The notes below the pieces were generated by a model that worked only from the letters and a program-made list of their open reading frames with translations, ran no database searches and had not been told where the DNA came from. Of a DNA stretch of 64,000 nucleotides, positions 49,363 through 58,063 are shown piece after piece (position 1 is the stretch's first letter; each line of letters starts with the position of its first letter). The DNA comes from Frigoribacterium sp. PhB24. Lineage in GTDB: Bacteria; Actinomycetota; Actinomycetes; Actinomycetales; Microbacteriaceae. The stretch is from contig NZ_RKIC01000013.1 of assembly GCF_003755185.1 (NCBI RefSeq), forward strand, positions 1-64,000, given 5' to 3'. Both the position numbers and the translations under genes were made by a program.

Positions 49363-49986
49363 ATGGCTGAGTACACCCTGCCCGATCTGCCCTACGACTA
49401 CTCCGCACTGGCGCCGCACATCAGCGCGAAGATCATGGAGCTGCACCACTCCAAGCACCACAACACGTACGTCACCGGCGCGAACACGGCCAACGCCGCC
49501 CTCGCCGAGGCCCGCTCGACGGGTGACCTGGCCAACGTCAACAAGCTCGAGAAAGACCTGGCCTTCAACCTCGGCGGCCACGTCAACCACTCGATCTTCT
49601 GGACGAACCTCACCCCCGAGACCAGTGAGCCCACGGGCGACCTGCTCGAGGCCATCGGCCGTGACTTCGGCGACCTCGAGAAGTTCAAGGCCCACTTCAC
49701 CGCCACCGCGCTCGGTGTGCAGGGTTCGGGCTGGTCGGTGCTCGCCTACGATGTGCTCGGCCAGCGCCTCAGCGTCTTCCAGCTCTTCGACCAGCAGGGC
49801 AACGTGCCGTTCGGCCTCGTCCCCCTGCTCATGCTCGACGTCTGGGAGCACGCCTACTACCTCGACTACCAGAACGTGCGCGCCGACTACGTCAAGGCCT
49901 TCTGGAACATCGTGAACTGGAGCAACGTCGAGGCGCGCCTCGCCGCCGCGACGACCAAGACTGACGGCCTCATCACCGGCTTCTAA
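49363..49986 (+). CDS. sodA: Superoxide dismutase (Mn/Fe type)
   Basis: A 207-residue enzyme with YTLPDLPYDYSALAP, HHSKHHNTYV (first metal histidines), and DVWEHAYYLDYQNVRADY (the last metal Asp and His). It removes superoxide in the cytoplasm. The metal cannot be set from sequence alone; the Gly/Gln pattern GVQGSGWSVL is common in Mn enzymes. AAAGGA precedes the ATG. GC content and codon bias suggest strong expression. A hairpin follows the stop. Confidence 0.95.
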   Translation: MAEYTLPDLPYDYSALAPHISAKIMELHHSKHHNTYVTGANTANAALAEARSTGDLANVNKLEKDLAFNLGGHVNHSIFWTNLTPETSEPTGDLLEAIGRDFGDLEKFKAHFTATALGVQGSGWSVLAYDVLGQRLSVFQLFDQQGNVPFGLVPLLMLDVWEHAYYLDYQNVRADYVKAFWNIVNWSNVEARLAAATTKTDGLITGF

Positions 49987-50005
49987 GCACTCCCGCGTGA
50001 CCCGG

Positions 50006-50035
50006 TGCCCCGGCAGCCTCCGCGCTGCCGGGGCA
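50006..50035 (+). terminator. Hairpin terminator after sodA
   Basis: TGCCCCGGCAGC and GCTGCCGGGGCA form a perfect 12-bp stem with a six-base loop, 20 bases after the sodA stop. There is no T-run. Confidence 0.65.
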
Positions 50036-50186
50036 TCGTGCTGTCGCCCGACGGCGCATCGGCCGACCGACACCGTGAGCGGCACGACGGGCGGCAGCGG
50101 TGCCATGAGGGGCGCTCCTCAGCACGAGGGGGCCGGGAGCATCCGCAGCCTTGAGGCGTGATCCCGTTCCGAGTTATATTTGAAAT

Positions 50187-51446
50187 ATGTTCGCGAGATG
50201 CGTAGCTCCCGTCCTGGTAATCGCCACGTTGGTCGGTGTCACGATCGCCGCTCCTCCGGCACACGCCGCTGCGTCAGTCGTTCCCGTCCGCTCTGCGCCG
50301 TACAACCTGGGCGGCACGGTCGACGGGCGATACACCGACGCCGACGGTCACACGTACGACGGCCGGGGTTCGACCGTCGTCGACATCGACGGAGCGTTCG
50401 ACCTGACGGACCCGAACCTGTCGTCGCGGGTGATAGCCGAATACTGCTTCGGGCAGGTCGGAACCGCTCACGGCAGCTTGTGCAGCGGCGGGACCACGGT
50501 CTCGCGTCAGACGCAGTACGCCGGACACGGATTGGCCGAGCAACCGTTCGTCCTGCAAAGCGGCAGGGGGGCGTCCGCTCCGTCTGACGGGACCACGTCC
50601 GCGTGCCGCGACGGTCTGAACTTCTGCCATTGGTTCCACGGCACGATGACCGCCGGACTCATCGCCGGCAATCCGTCGCAGCGGTACGCCGGTGGCGAGA
50701 TCCAGCCTTACTCCGGGGCAGCCCCCGGCGCGAAACTGATCACCATGAAGGTCGGCAGCGGAACGACGGGGCCGGCCTTCGAGGCGGACAACATCCTGAA
50801 CGCTCTCCTGCAGACCGAGAAACTCGTCGAGTCGCCTGACACGGACGAGCTTCGCGCGAATCCGATCGTCGCGGTCAACATCTCGAACTCGGGCATGTAC
50901 GACACACCCAAGAACTGGAACCCCGGCCCGAACTGCCGGGCGGACTCGGTCGGCGCGAGGATCAACGCCGTGACCTCCCGCCTGGTGAGCAGAGGCGTCT
51001 CGACGATCTTCGCGGCGGGCAACGACGCACTGACGGGCGGCTCCACGCCGTACACCTGTGGATGGTCATCCCTCGTGGCCGGGGCGACGGAGATCGCTCA
51101 GCCGGGTCTTCCGACGTCGTATTCGAATGTTCTCGACACCGGCGCTCGTACCCTGTATGCCCCGGTCGGCTATGGAAAGTGGCCCGCCGACGCGAACACC
51201 ATGCTCACCTTCTACCCGGGCGGCGGAGCCAGCACGACCTGGGGCACGTCGTTCGCCGCGCCTCAGATCGCAGGTGCCATCGCCGTCCTCGCGCAGAAGA
51301 CCGGAGCACCCCAGAACGCGGCCGACCGGTTCGCCATCGTCGATGCTCTCCACCGGTCCGGCACGCCCCTCGTCGGCGACCGCGTGCCACGCATCGGTGG
51401 CGGACGCCTGATCGACATCCCCGCGACCCTGAACCGGCTTCCTTAG
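50187..51446 (+). CDS. Secreted subtilisin-like serine protease (S8)
   Basis: A 419-residue exported protease. A signal peptide (residues 1-28) ends near HAAAS. The catalytic Asp is probably in VVDIDGAF (not the usual DTG), His in HGTMTAGLIAGN, oxyanion Asn in AAGND and Ser in GTSFAAPQIAGA. Six or more cysteines could form disulfides. The promoter is unusual: TTATATTTGAAATATG runs straight into the ATG, giving a TATATT -10 and a leaderless start. Base composition is clearly lower in GC than in flanking genes, suggesting transfer. Confidence 0.88.
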   Translation: MFARCVAPVLVIATLVGVTIAAPPAHAAASVVPVRSAPYNLGGTVDGRYTDADGHTYDGRGSTVVDIDGAFDLTDPNLSSRVIAEYCFGQVGTAHGSLCSGGTTVSRQTQYAGHGLAEQPFVLQSGRGASAPSDGTTSACRDGLNFCHWFHGTMTAGLIAGNPSQRYAGGEIQPYSGAAPGAKLITMKVGSGTTGPAFEADNILNALLQTEKLVESPDTDELRANPIVAVNISNSGMYDTPKNWNPGPNCRADSVGARINAVTSRLVSRGVSTIFAAGNDALTGGSTPYTCGWSSLVAGATEIAQPGLPTSYSNVLDTGARTLYAPVGYGKWPADANTMLTFYPGGGASTTWGTSFAAPQIAGAIAVLAQKTGAPQNAADRFAIVDALHRSGTPLVGDRVPRIGGGRLIDIPATLNRLP

Positions 51447-51656
51447 GTCGCCCCCTCTGACCGTCGAACCGGTCCTCCGACAGCGAGCAGCGCCGCGGGA
51501 CACGATCACGTCATCAGGGCCGACCCCGAGCTCGACACGCCGTCGCCGCGTCCGCGGGCTCGACGGCTCGTCCCCAGCCCGCGCGCGTTCGTCCTCAAGG
51601 ATGAAAACCCCCAGGAGGCGCGCGCGGCCCACCGACGACGCCTTACGGTCGTCGAC

Positions 51657-52916
51657 ATGGACACCATCCCCGACGACCTGCGCACCTGGGTGCCGCGCCT
51701 CGCGGCTCCCGCCGCCGCGGCGGTCTTCGTGCTGCTGTGGACGATCGCCGAGGCCGGTCGGGGCGACCTCGTCGAGAACGTCGTCCTGTTCGCCCTGTTC
51801 GGCATCGCGATCGGCCTCTCCGTCTGGATGCCCTGGACGGCCGTCGGCGTTCTCACCGTCGTGCCCGCCCTGCAGCTCGTGGGGTGGGTCGAACCGCCCG
51901 GGTCGACGACGTGGCCCACGTACCTCGCGATCGCGTTCGTGGCCTTCTTCGCGGCGTTCGCCCGGTCGATCGCCGTCCGCCTGGTCGCCCTGGCGGCCGC
52001 CGGCCTCGCGTCGGGGCTCGCCGCGATCGCCATGGCCGTCCCCACCCTCGCGCGCCCGTACGTCTGGTCGTCCTGGGTCGGCGGCGGGCAGGGCACGCGC
52101 ACCGACGTGATCACCCTGGCGGCCTCGCTCTTCGGTGCCGCGGCCGCGGCCTGGGCCGTCGGCATCTTCCTCTCGAGCGTGTTGCGCGTGCGCCGCATCG
52201 GGCAGGTGCTCGAGCTCACCGAGACGCGCTTCCACGAGACGGACTTCGAGCTGCGCTTGGCCCACGACCGAGCCCGCATCTCGCGGGACGTGCACGACGC
52301 GCTCGCGCACTCGCTCGCGGTGGTCGTGTCGCAGGCACAGGGTGCCCTGGCTCTGTCCGCGACCCGCCCCGAGGTCGTCGACCAAGCGCTGCGCACCATC
52401 GCCGACGTCGGCCGCACCTCGCTGGTCGACGTCCGGCATCTGGTGGAGCGCATCCAGCAGGACGCCGACGACACGACGCCCCGCGAGACCGTCGCCGACC
52501 TCGACCGGTTGGTGACGACGATGCGCGACGTGGGCATGACGGTGACCTTGCGACACCTCGGCGACACCACCGAACTGTTGCCCTCGCACGAGCTCGCCGT
52601 CTTCCGCATCGTGCAAGAGAGCTTGACGAACGCGCTCAAGCACTCGGGCTCGTCGAGCACGGTCGACGTCGCGCTCGACTGGCGCGGGCCCGGCCTCGCC
52701 CTGCTCGTGACGTCGTCCGGCGACGACCCGCTCGTGGCCTCGCGCCGCGACACGGGTCGGGGCACCGGCATCGCGAGCATGACCGAACGAGCCCGGCTCG
52801 CCGGTGGCTGGCTGACGGCCGAACTCGGTGACGACGGCGTCTTCGTCGTCACCGCGTTCCTGCCCGCACCCGAGCCGATCCGTGTGCTGCAGTCCTGGAC
52901 GGAGCAACCCGCATGA
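51657..52916 (+). CDS. Sensor histidine kinase, NarL type
   Basis: A 419-residue kinase with about five membrane segments, then a HisKA_3 phosphoacceptor region SRDVHDALAHSLAVVVSQ with His213 and an HATPase_c domain with ESLTNALKHSG and GTGIASMTERA. The ATG follows TACGGT by ten bases, suggesting leaderless initiation. Its stop overlaps the response regulator start (ATGA). The 210-base gap upstream holds one copy of the interspersed word (51612) and no gene I can support. Confidence 0.9.
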   Translation: MDTIPDDLRTWVPRLAAPAAAAVFVLLWTIAEAGRGDLVENVVLFALFGIAIGLSVWMPWTAVGVLTVVPALQLVGWVEPPGSTTWPTYLAIAFVAFFAAFARSIAVRLVALAAAGLASGLAAIAMAVPTLARPYVWSSWVGGGQGTRTDVITLAASLFGAAAAAWAVGIFLSSVLRVRRIGQVLELTETRFHETDFELRLAHDRARISRDVHDALAHSLAVVVSQAQGALALSATRPEVVDQALRTIADVGRTSLVDVRHLVERIQQDADDTTPRETVADLDRLVTTMRDVGMTVTLRHLGDTTELLPSHELAVFRIVQESLTNALKHSGSSSTVDVALDWRGPGLALLVTSSGDDPLVASRRDTGRGTGIASMTERARLAGGWLTAELGDDGVFVVTAFLPAPEPIRVLQSWTEQPA

Positions 52917-53650
52917 CCGACGTCACGACCTCGACGACCCGCACCGCGCCTCCTGCCCTGGTGAAGGTGATCGTCGTCGACGACCAGCCGCTGTTCGCCT
53001 CGGGGCTGCAGATGTTGATCGAGGCGCAGCCCGACCTGGTCTGCGTGGGCACGGCCGTCGACGGGGCCGCCGGCCTGGCCCTGGTCGAGCGCGAGCGGCC
53101 GGACGTCGTGTTGATGGACCTCCGCATGCCCGTGATGAACGGCCTCGAGGCGACGACGCGCATCGTCGCGGCGGCCGGCGCCGACCCCGACTCGGCCCCC
53201 CGCGTCGTCGCCCTCACCACCATCCAGCGTGACGAGGCCGTCTTCAGCGCCTTGAAGGCGGGGGCTTACGCGTTCCTGACGAAGGACGCCACACCCGACG
53301 AGGTGTTGACGACGATCCGGGCGGCGGCGGCCGGCGAACCCGTGCCGACCACGGCGGCGGCACTCGACGTCGTCCACGCGTTCGCCGTGGCGACCCCCTC
53401 CCCGAAGCGGCGGACCGAGCCGCTCGACGTGCTGTCTCCCCGCGAGCGGGAGATCTTCCTGCTCGTGGCGAGGGGCTTGAGCAACGCCGAGATCGCCGAG
53501 AGCGCGTGGCTGAGCGAGGCGACGGTGAAGAGTCACGTGCGAGCGGTGTTGCAGAAGCTGGGCATGCGCAATCGGGTGCAGATCGTCGTCTTCGCCTACG
53601 AGAACGACCTGGTGGGCTCCGCGCCCGCAGACGAGGGGGGCACCCGATGA
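52913..53650 (+). CDS. Response regulator, NarL/LuxR family
   Basis: A 245-residue regulator. The receiver starts VKVIVVDDQPLF with phosphoacceptor Asp69 in VLMDLRMPVMNG and Lys in FLTKDA; the LuxR helix-turn-helix contains LSPREREIFLLVARGLSNAEI. It overlaps both its kinase and the following exported protein gene, so the three form one coupled unit. A 20-residue leader before the receiver is partly coded by the interspersed word (APPAL). Confidence 0.92.
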   Translation: MTDVTTSTTRTAPPALVKVIVVDDQPLFASGLQMLIEAQPDLVCVGTAVDGAAGLALVERERPDVVLMDLRMPVMNGLEATTRIVAAAGADPDSAPRVVALTTIQRDEAVFSALKAGAYAFLTKDATPDEVLTTIRAAAAGEPVPTTAAALDVVHAFAVATPSPKRRTEPLDVLSPREREIFLLVARGLSNAEIAESAWLSEATVKSHVRAVLQKLGMRNRVQIVVFAYENDLVGSAPADEGGTR

Positions 53651-54597
53651 ACGACCAGCAGCGCTCGGCGCACCACGCCGTCTCGACCCGGCAGCGGCGG
53701 GCGAAGCGGGTGACGCTCGCGGCCGTGGTCGCGGTCGTCGCCGGTGTCGTCGCGTACGGCATCCCCGCCAACGCGGCCTACGCCCTTCCCGACCTGCCGG
53801 CGAAGGACGTGGACGCCTGGACGATGCCCCTCGACCGGTACGTGCCGGTCGGCGACAGCTCGTCGAGCTACGCCCTCCTCCTCGCCACCCAGCCGTGCAT
53901 GCTCGAGGCGGGCTACGACGAGTACGCGATGCCGTGGCGCGACGTCGAGGCCGCCGACCGGGCGGGTGAGCTGTCGATGAACGGCTCGCTCCGCCTGCGG
54001 GCCTTCGACCTGACGACGGCCGAGACCCGCGGCTACCACGCGGCCTCGGTGATCGACGCCGGGGCCGCGGCCTGGTCGGAGTGGTCGATGCAGGCATGGA
54101 CCGACGAGAAGTCCGACCTCCAGACCACCTGCGTGCAGCGCGCCCGCAAGACCTTGCCGTCGCTGGACGACTACTACAACCGCACCCAGTCGCTCGTCCG
54201 CCTCAACAACGCGGCGTTCGAGGGCGCACGTCACGACCCGTCGGTGACCGCCACCTGGGCCGATTGGCGCTCCTGCATGCAGGCCGCCCGGGTCGGCGAC
54301 GTCGCGGACGACCCCTCGGGCATGCCGACCCTCGAGATGGTCGACCGGTTCGAGACGCTCGACTCGAGCACGTCGCCGACCGACGACGAGCTCGAGATCG
54401 CGACGGCCGACGCCCGCTGCCGCGAGTCCTCCGGCTACCGGGACGCCCTCTACGACGCCGAATGGCAGCGGCAACTCACCGTGCCGCACGATGACGGCGA
54501 GTCGCTCGCACAGATCGACACCGAGGCCCTGGCCGCCGACAACGCGACGATCCGGCGCGTGCTCGCCGAGCTCACGCCACCTCGACCGACGGTCTGA
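53647..54597 (+). CDS. Exported or membrane-anchored protein coupled to a two-component system
   Basis: A 316-residue protein with a hydrophilic N-terminus, one hydrophobic segment (about residues 22-45) and a large extracellular part with several cysteines (CMLEAGYDEYAMPWRDVEAADR, CVQRARKTLP, SCMQAARVGD, CRESSGYRD). The cysteines are spaced as in paired disulfides. No family is known to me, though similar exported partners occur after NarL-type pairs in this group. It starts within the regulator stop (ATGA), so it is likely a target or accessory sensor of that pair. Confidence 0.65.
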   Translation: MNDQQRSAHHAVSTRQRRAKRVTLAAVVAVVAGVVAYGIPANAAYALPDLPAKDVDAWTMPLDRYVPVGDSSSSYALLLATQPCMLEAGYDEYAMPWRDVEAADRAGELSMNGSLRLRAFDLTTAETRGYHAASVIDAGAAAWSEWSMQAWTDEKSDLQTTCVQRARKTLPSLDDYYNRTQSLVRLNNAAFEGARHDPSVTATWADWRSCMQAARVGDVADDPSGMPTLEMVDRFETLDSSTSPTDDELEIATADARCRESSGYRDALYDAEWQRQLTVPHDDGESLAQIDTEALAADNATIRRVLAELTPPRPTV

Positions 54598-54629
54598 CCG
54601 GGCCGGGCCCCACATGAGGGGACTGGAAA

Positions 54630-54638
54630 ACCGGTCGG
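54630..54638. promoter_or_regulatory. ACCGGTCGG site downstream of the tetR gene
   Basis: AAAACCGGTCGGCCAGTATCTA in the short convergent gap shares ACCGGTCGG with a site upstream of the tetR gene (55469-55477). The core resembles autoregulatory elements of butyrolactone-receptor TetR proteins. No promoter target is adjacent on this side, so the role is doubtful. Confidence 0.3.
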
Positions 54639-54645
54639 CCAGTAT

Positions 54646-55323
54646 CTAACCTGGGAGCGCAGAGGACACGTCGGGGGACGGGGGAACGTCCGACGGCCTG
54701 ATCAGCGGGGGCAACGAGCTGACCAGGCCGTCGCGCCCGGGGGCCACCACGGTGGGCAGCACGAAGGCCCACATGTCACGCAGCCGGTCGAACAGGTCGG
54801 CCCGCCCCGTGAGGGCCTGCGACACGATGTGCACGCCGGCGTACGACCCGACGACGAACCGCGCGACGCTCTCGACGTCGGTGTCGACGCGGAAGTCCCC
54901 GTCGGCGACGGCACGGTCGACGAGGCCCGAGATCTGGGCCTGCCAGTCCCGGTACGGGTGCTCGACCCTGAGGTCGCGGCTCGGCGACTGGGTGGTCAGA
55001 CGGATGCCGGCCGTCACGAGCACCTCGGTGGTCAACTGCGTGGCGAGCGACGCGCACGAGAGCATGAGCGCCTCGGCGCCGCTGCCCGCCGTCTCGGACA
55101 CCTGGTCGGCGTAGGCCCGCGAGAGCGCGTGCTGCTCGGCGATCACGGCGTTCGCGAGGTCGGCCTTCGAGCGGAAGTGGAAGTAGAGCGCGCCCTTCGT
55201 CACCTTGGCGGTCTCGGCCACGAGGTCGAGCGAGGCCTCGCTGTAGCCGTGCTCGTCGAAGACGGCGGCAGCCCCGTGGATGATGGCGGCACGGGTCGCC
55301 TGGGCGCGTTTCTGCTGGGGCAT
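54646..55323 (-). CDS. TetR-family regulator, ScbR/ArpA-like
   Basis: A 225-residue repressor. The N-terminal helix-turn-helix has IIHGAAAVFDEHGYSEASLDLVAETAKVTKGALYFHFRSKADLANAVI, with the KGALYFHF motif common in gamma-butyrolactone-receptor-like TetR proteins. The ligand domain is typical in size, with a proline-rich tail. Start ATG 55323. A candidate operator ACCGGTCGG lies about 150 bases upstream. Its targets are probably itself and an unknown gene elsewhere. Confidence 0.85.
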   Translation of the reverse strand: MPQQKRAQATRAAIIHGAAAVFDEHGYSEASLDLVAETAKVTKGALYFHFRSKADLANAVIAEQHALSRAYADQVSETAGSGAEALMLSCASLATQLTTEVLVTAGIRLTTQSPSRDLRVEHPYRDWQAQISGLVDRAVADGDFRVDTDVESVARFVVGSYAGVHIVSQALTGRADLFDRLRDMWAFVLPTVVAPGRDGLVSSLPPLIRPSDVPPSPDVSSALPG

Positions 55324-55468
55324 CGGGTGGGTTTCTCCTGCGGGTCGGCACGGCGTCTTGCGAGGCACCGCACGGTCGCCCCCCGTCGGCCGTTGCACAC
55401 GTTACCGGGGCGACCTGCGCCCTCCGGCAGTCTCCGGGGTACGCGTGGCCAAGCGTTTCGGGGTACGA

Positions 55469-55477
55469 CCGACCGGT
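55469..55477. promoter_or_regulatory. Candidate TetR operator
   Basis: GTACGACCGACCGGTCCAC contains CCGACCGGT, the reverse complement of the ACCGGTCGG core found at 54630-54638. It lies in the 189-base gap upstream of the tetR gene. The remaining gap shows no other feature. Confidence 0.4.
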
Positions 55478-55512
55478 CCACCCGCCGCCCGCTTCCCGGC
55501 GAGGACCGCGGG

Positions 55513-56484
55513 TCAGCGCCTGACGCTCGGCCCGGGAGGCGCGGTGCCGGTCTCGGGGACGGGCAGCGGCTCGGGCGGGGCGACCCGCGCCTCCTCGGGG
55601 TGGCCGTCCACGGCGCGGGCCCCGGGCACGCGGCTGGCGTAGAGCACCCCGCCGACCACCGCGACCCCGGCGACGAGCTCGACGAGGTCGGGCACCTCGC
55701 CGAACGCCAGCCACGAGGCCAGCACGCCGACGACGGGCACGAGCATCGAGAACGGGGCGACGGTCGCCGAGGGGTAGACCGAGAGCAGGCGGGTCCAGAT
55801 GCCGTAGCCGACGACCGAGGCGATCAGCACGAGGTAGAGCAGGCAGAGCGCCGACGGCAGCGCCTCGAGCGTGACGACCGTGCCGAGGCTCTCACCGATG
55901 CGCGCCGGGCCCTCGACGACGAACGACAGCGCGAGCATGGGCACCGGCGCGACGATCGACATCCACAAGGTCAGGTGCATCGGGTTCGGCGGCGCCGCCC
56001 GCCGGACGGCGACGTTGCCGATCGCCCAGCCGAGCGCGCCGCAGAGCGTCAGCACGACGGGCAGCAGCGCGGCGACCTGCGACCGGTGACCCGCGATGAC
56101 GACGAGCCCCACGACGGCGATGCCGATGCCGATCGCCTGCCGGCGCGTGATGCGCTCGCGCAGCCAGAATCCGGCGATCACGACGGTGAACGGGGCCGAG
56201 GCCTGCAGCACGAGCGAGGCGAGGCCCGACGGCATGCCCGCCGCGATGCCGAGGTAGAGGAACGCGAACTGCAGCATGCCGAGGGTGGCCCCGACGAGCA
56301 GGAGGCGCGGCCACGGGATCGCAGGACGCGGCACCAGCAGCACGGTCGGCACCGCCAGCAACGTGAAGCGCAGGGCCACGAGCAGGAACGGCGGGAAGTG
56401 CTCGAGGGCGATCGCCGTCACGGGGAAGTTGATGCCCCAGCAGACGGCGACGACGAGGGCGAGGAGGCGGTCGCGGACGGTCAC
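55513..56484 (-). CDS. EamA-family membrane transporter
   Basis: A 323-residue protein with ten membrane segments in two EamA repeats (LLALVVAVCWGINFPVTAI and CGALGWAIGNVAVRRA). Members export metabolites or amino acids. The C-terminal 40 residues are proline/alanine-rich (EEARVAPPEPLPVPETG) and carry two copies of the interspersed word. GTG 56484 is chosen as the residues before it are not typical of the family. A LysR gene is divergent from it across 71 bases and probably controls it. Confidence 0.85.
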   Translation of the reverse strand: MTVRDRLLALVVAVCWGINFPVTAIALEHFPPFLLVALRFTLLAVPTVLLVPRPAIPWPRLLLVGATLGMLQFAFLYLGIAAGMPSGLASLVLQASAPFTVVIAGFWLRERITRRQAIGIGIAVVGLVVIAGHRSQVAALLPVVLTLCGALGWAIGNVAVRRAAPPNPMHLTLWMSIVAPVPMLALSFVVEGPARIGESLGTVVTLEALPSALCLLYLVLIASVVGYGIWTRLLSVYPSATVAPFSMLVPVVGVLASWLAFGEVPDLVELVAGVAVVGGVLYASRVPGARAVDGHPEEARVAPPEPLPVPETGTAPPGPSVRR

Positions 56485-56555
56485 CGGACCATCGTGGCGT
56501 GGGTGACCGTTCAGGACCAGACCTGATCGTCTCATCGTCTTTGTAGGCTGACTTC

Positions 56556-57455
56556 ATGGATCTCACCCACCTCGACTTGTTGCGCGAACTCGCCGACCGC
56601 GGCAGCGTCACCGCGGTGGCCGACGCGACGCGTCGTTCGCCCAGTGCCGTCTCGCAGCAGCTGAAGACCCTGCAGCGTCAGCTCGGGGTCGAACTCGTGC
56701 GGCGGGTCGGCCGTGGCGTCGAGCTGACCGAGGCCGGTCAGGCGTTGGCCCGGGCGTCGGTCGGCGTCGCGACGGCGGTGGCCGAGGCCGAGGCGGCGTT
56801 CGAAGCCGTCCGGGGCGGCACCGGGGGCGTCGTCCGCGTGTCGATGTTCGCCTCGGCGGCCGAACTGCTGCTGCCCGGCCTGCTGCACCGCATGCGCTCG
56901 CACCCGGGCATCGAACTCGACGTCGCCGATCGCGACGTCTCGGAGGACGACTTCGCCCCCCTCACGGCGGACTTCGACGTGGTGCTCGCCCACCGGTCGG
57001 ACGGCGTGCTGCCGCCGGGGCGCGAGTCGACGACCGTCGTGTCCCTGCTGCGCGAGCCACTCGAGGTGGCCCTACCGCTCGACCACCGGCTCGCCGACCG
57101 CACGCGCGTGACGATCGACGACGTCATCGGCGAACGCTGGATCGGCGTGCCCGAGGGCTACCCGATCGACCGCGTGCTGGTGTCGATGGCCCTGCAGTCG
57201 GGAGTCGCGCCCGACGTCGTCCACCGCACCGTGCACCTGCCCCTGATCGAGAACCTGGTCGCCGCCGGCCACGGGGTCGCCCTCGTCCCGCGCCACACCT
57301 CGGCATCGCGCGCGCCCGGCCGGTTCCACCTGGCGACGCTCGAGAACGTCCGGGCCGGGCGGCACCTCGAGGCCCTGGTGCGACCCGATCGCGCGGCCAG
57401 GCCGGCCGTCCGCACCGTGGTCGACGAGATCCGGGCCGAAGCCGCGTCGATCTGA
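56556..57455 (+). CDS. LysR-family transcription regulator
   Basis: A 299-residue regulator. The helix-turn-helix has DLLRELADRGSVTAVADATRRSPSAVSQQLKTLQRQLGVELV and the effector domain begins near residue 90. It is divergent from the EamA transporter gene, the usual arrangement for control of an exporter. The ATG follows TAGGCT by seven bases. Confidence 0.9.
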   Translation: MDLTHLDLLRELADRGSVTAVADATRRSPSAVSQQLKTLQRQLGVELVRRVGRGVELTEAGQALARASVGVATAVAEAEAAFEAVRGGTGGVVRVSMFASAAELLLPGLLHRMRSHPGIELDVADRDVSEDDFAPLTADFDVVLAHRSDGVLPPGRESTTVVSLLREPLEVALPLDHRLADRTRVTIDDVIGERWIGVPEGYPIDRVLVSMALQSGVAPDVVHRTVHLPLIENLVAAGHGVALVPRHTSASRAPGRFHLATLENVRAGRHLEALVRPDRAARPAVRTVVDEIRAEAASI

Positions 57456-57494
57456 CGAACCGATGGGTGGGGCGCGCGGAGTCTCGGCGCCATC

Positions 57495-57532
57495 TTGTGA
57501 CACCGACCTCACGGACGTACAATTTCCTGTAC
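57495..57532 (+). promoter_or_regulatory. Promoter and operator of the yefM/yoeB unit
   Basis: TTGTGA (57495-57500) and TACAAT (57518-57523) are 17 bases apart, a good sigma-70-type promoter. GTAC at 57517-57520 and at 57529-57532 form a spaced repeat over the -10, like the TGTACA boxes through which YefM represses its own operon in E. coli. Confidence 0.7.
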
Positions 57533-57544
57533 TCAGGAGGCATG

Positions 57545-57796
57545 ATGAAGACACTCACCTATTCCGAGTCCCGTGCGAACTACGCGGCGACGCTCGACTC
57601 GGTCACCGACGATCGCGAAGAGGTCGTCATCACCCGTGCCGGCCACGACCCCGTCGTGCTCGTCGCCCTCGACGACTACGAGTCGCTGAAGGAGGCGGCC
57701 TACTTGTTGCGCAGCCCGGCGAACGCACGGCGACTCCTGGGGGCCATCGAGCGCTTGAGCGACGGCGGCGGGAGCGAGCGCGAGCTGCACGGATGA
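57545..57796 (+). CDS. yefM: Antitoxin of the YefM/Phd family
   Basis: An 83-residue antitoxin. MKTLTYSESRANYAATLDSVTDD is the DNA-binding N-terminal part and the acidic C-terminal region binds the toxin. AGGAGG is four bases before ATG 57545; another ATG one codon earlier would be too close. It overlaps yoeB by ATGA and probably represses the operon through the GTAC sites upstream. Confidence 0.92.
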   Translation: MKTLTYSESRANYAATLDSVTDDREEVVITRAGHDPVVLVALDDYESLKEAAYLLRSPANARRLLGAIERLSDGGGSERELHG

Positions 57797-58053
57797 GGAT
57801 CGTCTTCGACGACGACGCGTGGGACGACTACGTGTACTGGCAGACGCAGGACCGAAAGGTGCTGAAGCGCATCGACACTCTGATCCGTGACATCGAACGC
57901 AACGGGAACGAGGGCATCGGGAAGCCCGAGGCCCTCAAACACGGATTCCACGGCTTCTGGTCTCGCCGCATCACCGACGAGCACAGGCTCGTCTACAAGG
58001 TCACCGAGACGGACGTCTTGATCGCGCAGTGCCGCTACCACTACTCGGGCTGA
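57793..58053 (+). CDS. yoeB: mRNA interferase YoeB
   Basis: An 86-residue RelE-superfamily toxin that cuts mRNA in the ribosome. The E. coli YoeB catalytic residues fall at the same numbers here: Glu46 (KPEALK), Arg65 (EHRLVYK), His83 and Tyr84 (CRYHY). The length is standard and there is no frameshift, so it should be active. The convergent M23 gene ends ten bases after its stop. Confidence 0.95.
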   Translation: MRIVFDDDAWDDYVYWQTQDRKVLKRIDTLIRDIERNGNEGIGKPEALKHGFHGFWSRRITDEHRLVYKVTETDVLIAQCRYHYSG

Positions 58054-58063
58054 ACTGGCGTCG

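Noticed and set aside
54752-56526. Plus-strand frames across the tetR and EamA genes
   Set aside because: They are shadows of the minus-strand genes, which have clear domains and codon bias.
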